Counted from the first letter of the stretch, positions 16,073 through 25,395 are shown. The stretch is 64,000 bases of DNA from Larkinella humicola (GCF_008727875.1 NZ_VTWS01000001.1:310001-374000); one strand, 5' to 3'. Notes: generated from the letters alone by a model not told the origin. A program made the numbers and translations.

Positions 16073-17875
16073 TTACTGTCCCTGCACCACGGCTTCGTAA
16101 AACCGGTCCAGAATCAGCGCCCGGATGTTCAGGGTGGGTTTGCCGTAGGTTTTGGAATCGTCGGGATACACCCGGTTGGTCAGGCAAATGTAGACCAGGT
16201 TGTATTTCGGATCGACCCAGACGTAGGTGCCGGTATAGCCACTGTGTCCGTAGGCCAGGGGAGACGGATACGCCTTGGGGCCTTGTTTGGGATTCGGTGC
16301 TTTGGCAAAACCGTAGCCACGGGCGCTGGTTTTCGATTGTTCCGCCGTGAAGAGATCCACCGTAGCGGGCTGGATGTAGGTGCGACCGCCGTAAGAACCC
16401 TTGTTCAGATACATCTGGTAAAGAATGGCCAGATCGTTGGCGTTGGCGAACAGCCCGGCATGGCCTTCGACACCCCCGGCCATGGCCGCACCCGGATCGT
16501 TGACATAACCCTGCACGCGCATGTTGCGAAACCAGTTGTCGTTTTCGGTGGTCGGAACAATGCGGGAGCGGGGAAAGCGGTTTCGGGGCAAATAGCCCGT
16601 CGACGTCATGCCGAGCGGCCGGTAAAACGCATCCTGCACAAACTCATCGAGCTTCTGGTGAGAAACTGTTTCGATGACTTCCTTCATCATGTACATGCTG
16701 ACATCACTGTACACGAATTTGCCCCGCGTCCCGCCTTTCGATTGCAGGGTGACGGGCCACATGACCTCTTCGAAATAATTGGCCCGGAGGAAAAACCGGT
16801 CGGCTACTTTGGTCGGATAGGCCGCCGACGAGTCGAAGCTGAGATCCAGCGGTTTGAGTTGTTCGTAGAATTTGATGTACGGCGTATACCCCGCTTCATG
16901 GAGCAGGGCCTCCCGGATGGTGACCGTCGCTTTATCCGGGATCGTCCGGGTTCGGGCCACGTAGGTACTGATGGGCGTTTTCAGATCCAGCGCCTTTTGA
17001 TCCAGCAGCCGCATAACCGCCGGGGTGGTCGCGCTGACCTTCGTGACCGAAGCGAGGTCGAACAGATCATCGGGTTTCGTTACGGCATCCCGCGCGTAGG
17101 TATGATGTCCATACGCCTTGTGAAAGATGACTTTGCCGTCTTTCGCCAGCAAAACCACCGCGCCGGGGGTCACGTGGTCGGCAATGGCTACAGCCATCAG
17201 CGAGTCAATCGCCTTCAGACGTTTACTACTCACCGTTACAGTCTCCGGGACCGAATACCCCAGCCGGATTTTGGGCGTCGAATACCCGCTGCCTGCTTTG
17301 AAAAGGGTGCTAAACGTGGTTTCAAGGCGATTGACAGAAGCCATACCGCCAAAAAGGACCTGGGCTGCGGCTGACGCACCCTCGGCGGTATTGGCCGGAT
17401 ACCAGATAATGGGACAGCGCAGGGATTCCAGACCGGCCAGGTTTTTTCCGCTCCCGGTCAGTACCACTACGACCTTATTGATCGCCTGCTGATCGGCAAT
17501 GAAATTCAGCAGTTTAGGGCCAAAGGGTGACGAATCGGATAAGGTGATGACGACCAGATTGTACAATTTTAACCGGTCATGGAGATCAAACAGAACGGAA
17601 TCGGTCGGAGCCGCACCGAGTGAAAAACCCGTGACCGGACTGTATTTAGCCGCCAGACTATCAAAAACCGCTTGCTGAGCGTAGCGACCATTCACAATGG
17701 CGGTTTTCACGTTCAGAAGGTCAGTGACCGGCACCAGTCCCGATGGGTTGTTGAGCACGACCACCTGTTTTTCAGCCTGTTGGATCGCAGTAAGGTTCGC
17801 GGGTGTGGGAAGCGGTTGGGCCAAAGCCCTGCTACAGTACAGCAGCATAAGGAGATTCCAGATCGACGGTTTCAT
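16073..17875 (-). CDS. Secreted beta-lactamase-family serine hydrolase with an N-terminal GH3-C-like domain
   Basis: A 600-residue exported protein (signal peptide ending CSRALAQP). Residues 25-215 resemble the C-terminal Rossmann-like domain of GH3 enzymes (VVVLNNPSGLVPV, YNLVVITLSDSSPFG). Residues 225-600 are a class C beta-lactamase/esterase fold with the SxxK nucleophile in DLASVTKVS, the Tyr motif YSDVSMY and the third motif GHSGYTG. Bacteroidota encode large GH3 plus beta-lactamase fusions. Here the GH3 catalytic barrel is missing, leaving the two C-terminal parts. The role may be peptidoglycan or ester hydrolysis. The start at 17875 is preferred over 17887. Confidence 0.8.
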   Translation of the reverse strand: MKPSIWNLLMLLYCSRALAQPLPTPANLTAIQQAEKQVVVLNNPSGLVPVTDLLNVKTAIVNGRYAQQAVFDSLAAKYSPVTGFSLGAAPTDSVLFDLHDRLKLYNLVVITLSDSSPFGPKLLNFIADQQAINKVVVVLTGSGKNLAGLESLRCPIIWYPANTAEGASAAAQVLFGGMASVNRLETTFSTLFKAGSGYSTPKIRLGYSVPETVTVSSKRLKAIDSLMAVAIADHVTPGAVVLLAKDGKVIFHKAYGHHTYARDAVTKPDDLFDLASVTKVSATTPAVMRLLDQKALDLKTPISTYVARTRTIPDKATVTIREALLHEAGYTPYIKFYEQLKPLDLSFDSSAAYPTKVADRFFLRANYFEEVMWPVTLQSKGGTRGKFVYSDVSMYMMKEVIETVSHQKLDEFVQDAFYRPLGMTSTGYLPRNRFPRSRIVPTTENDNWFRNMRVQGYVNDPGAAMAGGVEGHAGLFANANDLAILYQMYLNKGSYGGRTYIQPATVDLFTAEQSKTSARGYGFAKAPNPKQGPKAYPSPLAYGHSGYTGTYVWVDPKYNLVYICLTNRVYPDDSKTYGKPTLNIRALILDRFYEAVVQGQ

Positions 17876-18039
17876 ACGGATTGGCAAGTAAGGGGATTGG
17901 GGCCGGTTTTACAACCGGTTTTTGGTTAGGGAGGTACGGTGATGTTACCCGTTCTGCGTTTTAAAAATGGAATAAGTAAATAGCGGATGGTAAAAGTTAG
18001 AAACTATTGAATCCAAAATGTGCGCAATAGCCCGCGAGA

Positions 18040-18086
18040 AATGGGAAATATCCCATTGTGGAGGATGGCATGGTTGGGTACGTTTG
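18040..18086 (+). promoter_or_regulatory. Promoter with operator-like palindrome for the AT-rich gene pair
   Basis: TTG at 18056-18058 and TACGTTTG at 18079-18086, exactly 20 nt apart, match the Bacteroidota -33/-7 pattern. The perfect inverted repeat AATGGGA-aata-TCCCATT (18040-18057) overlaps the -33 element, which suggests control by a DNA-binding repressor. The start codon lies 25 bp downstream, at 18111. Confidence 0.6.
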
Positions 18087-18110
18087 TGATCAACCAATCA
18101 CCTCTTTGTC

Positions 18111-19961
18111 ATGACCAATCGTTTATTTATTCGAGCTTATCTATTTAGTGCGTGTTTCTTAAATTGCTTTTTGAGCGGCTTTACTTCCTTGGCCCAAATT
18201 GATGTCATTGCGGTCGATACGACCACCGGTGTGCCGGCTAAAGCTTTGCCTTTTAATAGGCCTTTCATCCTTAAAATACCCGCTAAGCAGAAGGAGTATT
18301 CCAGCATGTATCTTATAGACCACATAGGGAACAAAACACTTTCGGAAACCATCCAAAAACGAACCACAGAGATCGTCAGCCGAATCGATGATAGCGGAAA
18401 TACAATAACGGATACACTCTTCAAGGATTATCATTTGAGGCCGATTCCGCCCGCTTATTTTTTTATGGCCAAAGAAGGTACAAAAAATTCTCTATTCATT
18501 CGATTTAAGGATACGATCACTCTGAAGCCCAATAAATTGTACTCTCTCGTTATTGCGACCGATCCGGATGCACGAACGCTTACTATTTTTAATGCCTTGC
18601 ATGAGTCAATGAAAATTACCGGAACGGCTACAGGTGATAAGCTCAAAAAAGCAAAGCAAATTAGTAAGGCGATGGATGTCTACAAATCACTGGCTGATAA
18701 GGTTAACGAGCAATTAGGTATTTATTTTAATATCCGATTTATCGATTACATATCCGAAACGGATGTAGCCAGCTTGCCAGAGTCAGATTTCGACAATGAT
18801 GGCATTGTTACCCGCAATTCGGTCAACATCGGAGGCAAGACAATTACTATTATTAACAAAAATGTAGTTCAGGACATTCTGAAATTCCATAACCAAAAGA
18901 TTGAAGTACTATACGATGCTATTGACGCAGAGAGTACTAATCTTACGACTCATATTTCGACCAATGGCGCAAATTTCATCCCTTCAAATACTGAGAAAGC
19001 TAAATTAGCCCTGTTAAACAAGGCCTATATCAGTGTTGATTTTCGGGAACATAGTAAGCTTAAAGAACAATTTACGCAGGATAATAACCGGGTGCTCAAA
19101 ACGGTGAACAAATTGCTCTCGCAGTCTCGGACCGAAACCGACGCGATAATGCAGGGGTTACAGCCGTTTCTGTGCAGCCTTTGCAAACCCGCAAAATCCA
19201 CGGATTATGGGAACCGACTAAAAAACATAGAGGAAACTTTTGCGGATATTCAACGTATATACCTGCTTGCTCAGGTACTAGCTAGTCAGGAGACTGCTCT
19301 AAATGACACCTTTACCTATTTTGAAAGTTTGCTCGCATCGGTCACTACCTCCCGTGGTTACTTAAAAATAATGAGTGAGAAAATCTCGGAGGTTCAGGAT
19401 GAAATAAAAAAGAATGCCCTGTTCAGTGGAGCAGATGTAACAAATGGGGATACTTTTATTTTCAGCTTTGAAACCCGTACCAAACTGAGTATCGTTCCGG
19501 AGGTGGGGCTGGTTACCAACCGGTTGTTTAAAAGTGGTCGTAACAGCAATTTTCTGCTGATTCCCTATTTGGGCGCCAGCATAAATTTCAGCCAGATTGA
19601 CCGCGATGTTCCGTTTAAGCTGATCCGAAAAAAAACGCTTTGGCAACGTCTATCCCTTGTTGTGGGCTACAGTCTTGTTCCACTCAAAGATGATTATACA
19701 CAGGCCCCACGTGACGATTTTTTCGAGAAAAGCTCATTACTCACGGGACTAGGCTTCCGGTTCAGTAATACTGTTAAGCTGATTGGAGGTTATACCTGGT
19801 ACTACAAACGCCCGGCCTCATTGGAACTACCCCGCCAGTTAACCAATTTGCCTTTCATCGGGGTTTCCTTTGACATGGACATAAAAAAGTACATTGAAAC
19901 TATTTTTAGTGCAGTTACCCCGCTACGGGGGACAAAAACCGTCGAATCTAAAGCTGATTAA
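18111..19961 (+). CDS. Large secreted protein of unknown function, probable outer-membrane domain at the C-terminus
   Basis: A 616-residue protein with a signal peptide ending FTSLAQ. Residues 30-170 look beta-rich. Residues 170-460 are mostly helical with coiled-coil potential (KLKKAKQISKAMDVYKSLAD; ISEVQDEIKKNALF) and a CSLC pair near residue 354. Residues 470-600 read as alternating beta strands ending in FIGVSFDMDI, as in a small outer-membrane barrel. Base composition is clearly more AT-rich than its neighbours and codon use differs, which suggests horizontal transfer. It is followed 5 bp later by a small gene. I do not recognise the family. Confidence 0.75.
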   Translation: MTNRLFIRAYLFSACFLNCFLSGFTSLAQIDVIAVDTTTGVPAKALPFNRPFILKIPAKQKEYSSMYLIDHIGNKTLSETIQKRTTEIVSRIDDSGNTITDTLFKDYHLRPIPPAYFFMAKEGTKNSLFIRFKDTITLKPNKLYSLVIATDPDARTLTIFNALHESMKITGTATGDKLKKAKQISKAMDVYKSLADKVNEQLGIYFNIRFIDYISETDVASLPESDFDNDGIVTRNSVNIGGKTITIINKNVVQDILKFHNQKIEVLYDAIDAESTNLTTHISTNGANFIPSNTEKAKLALLNKAYISVDFREHSKLKEQFTQDNNRVLKTVNKLLSQSRTETDAIMQGLQPFLCSLCKPAKSTDYGNRLKNIEETFADIQRIYLLAQVLASQETALNDTFTYFESLLASVTTSRGYLKIMSEKISEVQDEIKKNALFSGADVTNGDTFIFSFETRTKLSIVPEVGLVTNRLFKSGRNSNFLLIPYLGASINFSQIDRDVPFKLIRKKTLWQRLSLVVGYSLVPLKDDYTQAPRDDFFEKSSLLTGLGFRFSNTVKLIGGYTWYYKRPASLELPRQLTNLPFIGVSFDMDIKKYIETIFSAVTPLRGTKTVESKAD

Positions 19962-19966
19962 ATCTC

Positions 19967-20290
19967 ATGGAAAACCAGACATCCCTAAATCGCACGTTGC
20001 CCTCAATTCTTGATGCCATTCATGCCGTATTATTGCACCATAACCTGAGCCATTTTAGTGTAGTAAGGCTACAGTTTGTCGAAGAGATAAAGAAAGACGA
20101 TCAGTCAGAAAATAAGACTGAATCTGAAAATGATGGCTTCGATGATAATGAAAAGAAAGTGGATAAAACTTTGCCACAAGGAATGGTAATTGCAGCCAAC
20201 ACTCACGGCCTGGTCTGCAGGCCGGTAAAAGATGCCGATGGGAATATTGTGCGTGATGCTCAGGGACGACCAATTTTTGAGTGTTCATAA
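19967..20290 (+). CDS. Small acidic protein of unknown function coupled to the secreted protein
   Basis: A 107-residue protein without a signal peptide. It has a helical N-terminus (LPSILDAIHAVLLHHNLSHF), a strongly acidic middle (about residues 45-66, many Glu, Asp and Asn) and a C-terminal part with two Cys: LVCRPVKDADGNIVRDAQGR, ending FECS. It begins 5 bp after the large AT-rich gene and shares its composition, so the two form one transcription unit ending at the hairpin 20302-20340. The layout could suit a chaperone, an immunity partner or a modified peptide precursor; nothing decides between these. Confidence 0.65.
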   Translation: MENQTSLNRTLPSILDAIHAVLLHHNLSHFSVVRLQFVEEIKKDDQSENKTESENDGFDDNEKKVDKTLPQGMVIAANTHGLVCRPVKDADGNIVRDAQGRPIFECS

Positions 20291-20301
20291 AAAACTTACC
20301 A

Positions 20302-20340
20302 GTAGCACGACTGCCTGACGATTAGGCTAAGTCGTGCTAC
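20302..20340 (+). terminator. Hairpin terminator after the AT-rich gene pair
   Basis: GTAGCACGACT (20302-20312) and AGTCGTGCTAC (20330-20340) form a perfect 11-bp stem. The loop holds a second small stem (GCCT/AGGC). It lies 11 bp after the small gene and before the convergent phospholipase gene, so it may serve both. Confidence 0.65.
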
Positions 20341-20390
20341 CAATATTTATGTTCCAATTTGATCCGTAAAAAGGTTCTTTTTGGGTATCC

Positions 20391-22973
20391 TCAAACCAAC
20401 TCCCCACCCATTACCGGATCCGAAAATCCTTCCTTTCCGGTTTCAACCCGGCCCGCATACCGCTTCTCGAAAACCGGATGGCCGTCCACGGTCACGCTGA
20501 AATCATACCAGCCGAAGCTGCGGCTCAGGTCCAGAATCAGGCTGATCCGGCTTCCTTTCGAACCGGCTGCGGCCAGGGTTTGGGTCTGGGTGCCGGTTTG
20601 GTAGGCGTTGTCTTTAACGTCGATGGTGTAGGCCCGGGCCGGATCGAGGTTGGTGATGTTGAGTTCAACCGAACCGGTGAGCGTGCTGGCCTGCGGGGCC
20701 GTGCGCTGGTAGTCGCACTGAACCGCAACCCGTGGATCGTTGGCGGTGCCGATGAACTCGCGGAAAAAACCGTTGGGGCCATTGACCCGGAACTGGTAGG
20801 TTTCGTTCCCGAATTCCCGGATGTCCCATCGGTCGTTCAGGCGGTCTCCGGCGGATACGGCATAATTCCGAACCTGCACATCGCGCTCGGCGTTTTCGTT
20901 TTCCGACACGAAGTTGTTCAGCGCATACACCGTGAAGGGCGAACCCGCCGACTTCGAACCAAAAACGTCATTTCCAGCTTTCAGGGTGATGTCAAACGCT
21001 TTCTGGTCCGGATCGAACTGCCCATCGGCGTATAATTCGTACGGAATCGCGAGGGACGACCGCAGGCCTTTCTCCTGCTTTGGAATGAACGGAGACGTGT
21101 AGGGAGCTTTTTTGATTTTGTTGATTTCGTCGGTGGTCAGCACCTTGAAATCGGATGGCAACTCCTTGAACTGGGCTTTGTGGATGCTTTCGACAAACTC
21201 GTTTTTCTCCACAAATGCCGGCATCGGTATTTTCTCGCCTTTGTAGGGCCGGAACACCGAGGTCAAATCCCCGCAAACCGTCCGTCGCCAGGCACTGATG
21301 TTCGACTCTTCGATTTTCTTACCGGTTTTCTTGCTTAGAAACACCTCCAGAAACTGGAGAATGGACGTGTGATCGAAGACCTCCGACGACACCTTGCCGC
21401 CCCGGCTCCAGGGCGAGGCAATCACGAGCGGCACGCGGTACCCCAACCCGATGGCACCAGCCCGGGCTTCTTTACGGGCGTTCGGACTTTTGCGTTGCAA
21501 CTCCTGGTCCATATAGACGTGCTCGACGCTGGTGTCGATGCCTTTGGAGACTTTGCCGGTTTCGGGCTTGTCGGGATGGGGAGCCACAAACGGTGGAACG
21601 TGGTCGAAATAACCGTCGTTTTCGTCGTAGCACAAAATGAATACCGTCTTTTTCCAGACATCCGGATTTTGGGTCAGGATGTCGAGCATTTCGGAAATGT
21701 ACCACGCTCCGTACCAGGCCGCGCCCGGGTGATCGGAGTAGTTTTCGGGGGCCACCACCCACGAGACCGTCGGCAGGGTGCGGTTTTTTACATCCGCCCG
21801 AAACTGGTGCAACACATCACCTTTTGGAATTTCAACTTCCCGTTCCGTGCTGCCGTCGTGGTATTTCAGCTTCGTCAGTTCGTGGTAATGCGGATCATTT
21901 TTATTGGTCGTAAAGGCTTTCTCGTGCAGGTTTTTCTCCCGCTGCGACAATTTGGCGTAGTTTTCCCGACTGTATTTCACTTGGTGCTCCCGGCCGACAA
22001 TCAACTCTTGCTCTTTCCGACCCAACTCCCGCTTCAGTTTAGGAAGTTCGCCGTCGGTTTCAGGCAGGGAGCTGATTTTGGTTTTCAAGGCCAGAATTTC
22101 GCCGGGCAGTTCGGGGAGTTTTTTGGTCAGATAACGCTGGTAGGCTTCCGAGAAACCGACGTTGTACTGTTTGAACCACTCGATGGGATTGTCGGTAAAA
22201 TTGGCCAGCCAGCCTTCTTCTTCACCTTCAAAGCCGACGGGTAAACTCAGTTCGTTCTGGTAAATTCGCCACGAGATGCCGTTTTCTTCCAGCCGCTCGG
22301 GGAAGGTTTTCCAGTGGGCCGGATCGTCGTAATCGACGTCCTCATTCCGGACGTTGGCTTTCACATTCCGGTCGGGTTTTTCCCGGATGGTGCCGGTCCA
22401 GAGGTAAAGCCGGTTGGGCGTGGTGCCGGTCAGGGACGAACAAAAATTCTGATCGCAAACCGTAAAGGCGTCGGCCAGGGCGTAGTAAAACGGAATGTCC
22501 TGCCGGTTGTAATAGCCCATTGTCAAGGGCATGTTGGCATATTCTTTCCGGCCCGACTGTTTGGAATCCAGCCACTTGTCGTATTTTCCGTCGTTGCGGG
22601 CATCCACCTGATTGGTCCAGGAGTGGGGGAGCGAACTCATCCAGGTGGCTTTGGTATCTTTCAGATTCAGCCGAAAGGGAGCGTAGGTTTCACCGGCGGC
22701 ATTGGTCTGGAGCCAAACCGGGTTTTTGTTGGGAAGCGTAATCGCCCGCGGATCGTTGAAGCCCCGAACGCCCCGCAGCGACCCGTAGCAATGGTCGAAG
22801 GAGCGGTTTTCCTGCATCAGAATGACAATGTGTTCGGCATCCTGAAAGGTGCTGCCCGGCTGGGGGTCGATGGCGAGGGCTTTCTGGATCGAATCGGGGA
22901 GAACCTGAAACAGGCTCGTGCCACCGGCTAGCAAGGCGGCTTTTTTGAGAAATTCTCTTCTGCTGTCCGTCAT
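20391..22973 (-). CDS. Tat-exported phosphocholine-specific phospholipase C
   Basis: An 860-residue enzyme of the PlcH/PlcN family that splits phosphatidylcholine or sphingomyelin into diacylglycerol or ceramide and phosphocholine. The Tat signal is SRREFLKKAALLAGG. The metal-binding nucleophile region is HIVILMQENRSFDHCYGSLRG (about residues 48-67). Later ligands are in ENYSDHPG and LCYDENDGYFDHVPPF, typical of this acid-phosphatase-related fold. Two C-terminal beta-domains (about residues 640-850) are the DUF756-type repeats. Full length for the family. It is convergent with the AT-rich pair. The enzyme may free phosphate or attack foreign membranes. Confidence 0.92.
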   Translation of the reverse strand: MTDSRREFLKKAALLAGGTSLFQVLPDSIQKALAIDPQPGSTFQDAEHIVILMQENRSFDHCYGSLRGVRGFNDPRAITLPNKNPVWLQTNAAGETYAPFRLNLKDTKATWMSSLPHSWTNQVDARNDGKYDKWLDSKQSGRKEYANMPLTMGYYNRQDIPFYYALADAFTVCDQNFCSSLTGTTPNRLYLWTGTIREKPDRNVKANVRNEDVDYDDPAHWKTFPERLEENGISWRIYQNELSLPVGFEGEEEGWLANFTDNPIEWFKQYNVGFSEAYQRYLTKKLPELPGEILALKTKISSLPETDGELPKLKRELGRKEQELIVGREHQVKYSRENYAKLSQREKNLHEKAFTTNKNDPHYHELTKLKYHDGSTEREVEIPKGDVLHQFRADVKNRTLPTVSWVVAPENYSDHPGAAWYGAWYISEMLDILTQNPDVWKKTVFILCYDENDGYFDHVPPFVAPHPDKPETGKVSKGIDTSVEHVYMDQELQRKSPNARKEARAGAIGLGYRVPLVIASPWSRGGKVSSEVFDHTSILQFLEVFLSKKTGKKIEESNISAWRRTVCGDLTSVFRPYKGEKIPMPAFVEKNEFVESIHKAQFKELPSDFKVLTTDEINKIKKAPYTSPFIPKQEKGLRSSLAIPYELYADGQFDPDQKAFDITLKAGNDVFGSKSAGSPFTVYALNNFVSENENAERDVQVRNYAVSAGDRLNDRWDIREFGNETYQFRVNGPNGFFREFIGTANDPRVAVQCDYQRTAPQASTLTGSVELNITNLDPARAYTIDVKDNAYQTGTQTQTLAAAGSKGSRISLILDLSRSFGWYDFSVTVDGHPVFEKRYAGRVETGKEGFSDPVMGGELV

Positions 22974-23200
22974 TTCGGGTTGAGAGTTGTGGGTAAGTAA
23001 AGATACTTTTTTTTCGCTCCGAAATGATAAAAAGCCGCTCTATTTAACAGTATGATAACTTTTCCATATTTACCGATCGCGTTTGAGTGGGGCTTTTTCG
23101 ATCCCGGGATCCGGTTTAGCGCGCGTTCGACGGTTTCAAAAAAAACAAACCTTTTTTGGCAAACCCGGTTACTACTTTTTTCAATGAACAGGCAGTAATC

Positions 23201-23416
23201 ATGATTAGAAAAGGAGATCGGGTGCGCTGGAAATACGCCAGTGGTCATGCCGAAGGCAAGGTGGTGGAAGTCCACCAAGAGGAAATTGAAAAAACCATCA
23301 AAGGATCAAAGATCAAGCGAAACGGCTCCGAAGACAATCCGGCGCTGGTGATCGAACAGGAGGACAAACAGACGGTTTTGAAACTACAAAGTGAAGTAGA
23401 AAAGATTCACAACTGA
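23201..23416 (+). CDS. DUF2945/HVA1 TUDOR-like small protein
   Basis: A 71-residue protein, MIRKGDRVRWKYASGHAEGK then VVEVHQEEIEK and NPALVIEQEDKQTVLKLQSE. This matches the DUF2945 (hypervirulence-associated, TUDOR-like) family: a small five-stranded barrel, sometimes fungal, often found in bacterial chromosomes. The ATG at 23201 is the conserved start; an upstream frame to 23156 is not needed. Its role in bacteria is not established. It is divergent from the phospholipase gene and 75 bp ahead of the GH5 gene. Confidence 0.78.
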   Translation: MIRKGDRVRWKYASGHAEGKVVEVHQEEIEKTIKGSKIKRNGSEDNPALVIEQEDKQTVLKLQSEVEKIHN

Positions 23417-23458
23417 CGAATGTCGCCAGGATACGGGGTGATCAGGTTGGTTTTTGAG

Positions 23459-23466
23459 TAAGTTTG
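23459..23466 (+). promoter_or_regulatory. Possible -7 element of the GH5 gene
   Basis: TAAGTTTG matches the Bacteroidota -7 consensus TAnnTTTG and lies 25 bp before the start codon at 23492. No good -33 TTG was found at the right distance, so this is tentative. Confidence 0.35.
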
Positions 23467-23491
23467 TACTGCATCTATTCCACAATCCTTC

Positions 23492-24637
23492 ATGCAACGC
23501 CGAACGTTTCTTCAAAATACCGGGCTTTTGGCCGCAGCCGTGACCACTTCCGGCCCGGCGGTTTTAGCCGCGTCGTCCGCTCCGGTGGCCAAAAACAAAC
23601 TGCCGAAATGGAAAGGCTTTAACCTGCTGGATTTCTTTTCACCCAATCCGGCGCAGGGCCGGAAGCCGACCACTGAAGAACACTTCATATGGATGCGCGA
23701 CTGGGGTTTCGATTTTGTCCGGCTGCCGATGGCCTATCCGGCCTATCTGAAATTCGACCGGAGCCGCAACATTACGCCCGACGAGGTCTACCAGATCGAC
23801 GAGTCGGCCGTGGATCGGATCGACAAGCTGGTGGCGATGGCCCACAAACACAACCTTCACGTCAGCCTGAACCTGCACCGCGCACCGGGCTACTGTGTCA
23901 ACGCCGGTTTTCACGAACCCTACAACCTCTGGACCGATCAGCCCGCGCAGGACGCTTTCAATTTTCACTGGAACTACTGGGCGAAACGCTACAAAAACGT
24001 CTCTTCTCAGAAAATCAGCTTCGATTTGCTGAACGAGCCGAGTATGCGGGAAGACATGAACGACCAGCTTTCCAAACGCAGTTCGGTGCCGGGTGCCGTA
24101 TACCGGAAAGTGGCGCTGGCGGCTCTGGAAGCCATTCGCAAAGAAAACCCGAAACACCTGGTGATTGCCGATGGCAACGACGTGGGCTCGTCGGTGATTC
24201 CCGAAATCACCGATCTGGACATTGCGCAGAGTTGCCGGGGCTACAATCCGGGCATTATTTCGCATTACAAAGCCCCCTGGGCCAACAAAGATCCCGAGAA
24301 TCTGCCGCTGCCGAAGTGGCCGGGACAGGTGGGCGATAAATACCTGAGCCGGGCGATGCTGGAAACGTTTTACAAACCGTGGATAGAACTGGTTAACAAG
24401 GGTGTCGGCGTGCATTGTGGCGAATGTGGTGCCTGGAACAAAACCCCGCACGACGTTTTTCTGGCCTGGTTTGGCGATGTGCTCGACATTCTGACGAGCA
24501 ACGGCATCGGTTTTGCGCTCTGGGAATTCAGCGGAGATTTTGGGGTACTTGATTCCAAACGGGCCGACGTGGCATATGAAGACTGGCACGGTCATAAACT
24601 GGACCGGAAATTATTGAACCTGCTGGCGAAGTATTGA
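23492..24637 (+). CDS. Tat-exported GH5 family glycoside hydrolase (cellulase-like)
   Basis: A 381-residue enzyme with a Tat signal (MQRRTFLQNTGLLAAAV) and a TIM barrel of clan GH-A. The acid/base Glu lies in ISFDLLNEPSM (about residue 180), the usual GH5 NEP motif. The nucleophile is probably the Glu of HCGECGAWN (about residue 311). Other markers are the RLP loop (FDFVRLPMAYP) and NLHRAPGYCV. The substrate is a beta-glucan, mannan or similar glycan; the subfamily is not clear. Its stop overlaps the start of an RluA-type gene by one base (TGATG), so the two are co-transcribed. Confidence 0.88.
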   Translation: MQRRTFLQNTGLLAAAVTTSGPAVLAASSAPVAKNKLPKWKGFNLLDFFSPNPAQGRKPTTEEHFIWMRDWGFDFVRLPMAYPAYLKFDRSRNITPDEVYQIDESAVDRIDKLVAMAHKHNLHVSLNLHRAPGYCVNAGFHEPYNLWTDQPAQDAFNFHWNYWAKRYKNVSSQKISFDLLNEPSMREDMNDQLSKRSSVPGAVYRKVALAALEAIRKENPKHLVIADGNDVGSSVIPEITDLDIAQSCRGYNPGIISHYKAPWANKDPENLPLPKWPGQVGDKYLSRAMLETFYKPWIELVNKGVGVHCGECGAWNKTPHDVFLAWFGDVLDILTSNGIGFALWEFSGDFGVLDSKRADVAYEDWHGHKLDRKLLNLLAKY

Positions 24638-25395
24638 TGAGCGAGGAACAACCGGTTTTGGAAGTGCCCAATGAGCGAAAACCGCTCGAAATTTTGTATC
24701 AGTCTCCTGATCTGGTGGCGATTAACAAACCGCACGGACTGCTGGTACACCGGTCGATGATCGCCAGTGACGCCAGCGAATTTGCCGTTCAACTCCTTCG
24801 CGATCAATTGGGGCAGCGGGTCTATCCGGTTCATCGGCTGGATCGAAAAACCGGGGGCGTTCTGCTCTTTGCGCTGAATGAAGCCCTGAATTCCGCCATG
24901 CAGCAGCAGTTTGCCGAAGGGAAGGTACACAAAACCTACCGGGCCATTGTGCGGGGATATACCGACGACAAACTGGAAATCGACTATCCGCTCCGGCGCG
25001 ACGACGGAATCGTTCAAGAGGCTTTTACCAGACTAAAAACGCTCCAACGGACCGAAGTGGCACTGCCGTTTGGGAAACACGCCACCTCACGCTATTCATT
25101 GGTCGAACTGAAACCCACAACCGGCCGGTTTCACCAGCTCCGAAAGCACCTGGCGCACATCTTCCACCCGATCATTGGCGACCGGCCACACGGCTGCAAT
25201 AAACAGAACAAGCTGTTTAAGGAGCATTTCGGGATGGAAACCATGCTGTTACACGCGCTGGAAATCCGGTTTCAACACCCGGTTTCGAACGAAGAAAGTA
25301 TCATTTCGGCCCCGCTACAAACCGAATTTGAGCGGATGCTGACGGTTTTGTTTGGGATGGCTGAATTGGAAAAAACGCTTACTCAAACACCTTAA
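24637..25395 (+). CDS. RluA/TruC-type pseudouridine synthase
   Basis: A 252-residue RNA-modifying enzyme from the ATG at 24637. The catalytic Asp is in the motif VHRLDRKTGG (about residue 69), and LVAINKPHGLLVH opens the fold. There is no S4 domain, as in TruC, which modifies tRNA position 65, but the target is not fixed by sequence. It overlaps the GH5 stop by one base. Its last 17 bp overlap the end of the convergent CoA-transferase gene. Confidence 0.88.
   Translation: MSEEQPVLEVPNERKPLEILYQSPDLVAINKPHGLLVHRSMIASDASEFAVQLLRDQLGQRVYPVHRLDRKTGGVLLFALNEALNSAMQQQFAEGKVHKTYRAIVRGYTDDKLEIDYPLRRDDGIVQEAFTRLKTLQRTEVALPFGKHATSRYSLVELKPTTGRFHQLRKHLAHIFHPIIGDRPHGCNKQNKLFKEHFGMETMLLHALEIRFQHPVSNEESIISAPLQTEFERMLTVLFGMAELEKTLTQTP

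Noticed and set aside
16061-17374. 437-codon open frame opposite the beta-lactamase-like gene
   Set aside because: The minus strand carries SxxK and the other motifs of the family; the plus frame has no recognisable content.
18111-20290. AT-rich pair as a toxin-immunity or phage defence system
   Set aside because: No nuclease, pore-forming, NTPase or immunity motif could be seen, so no such function is claimed.
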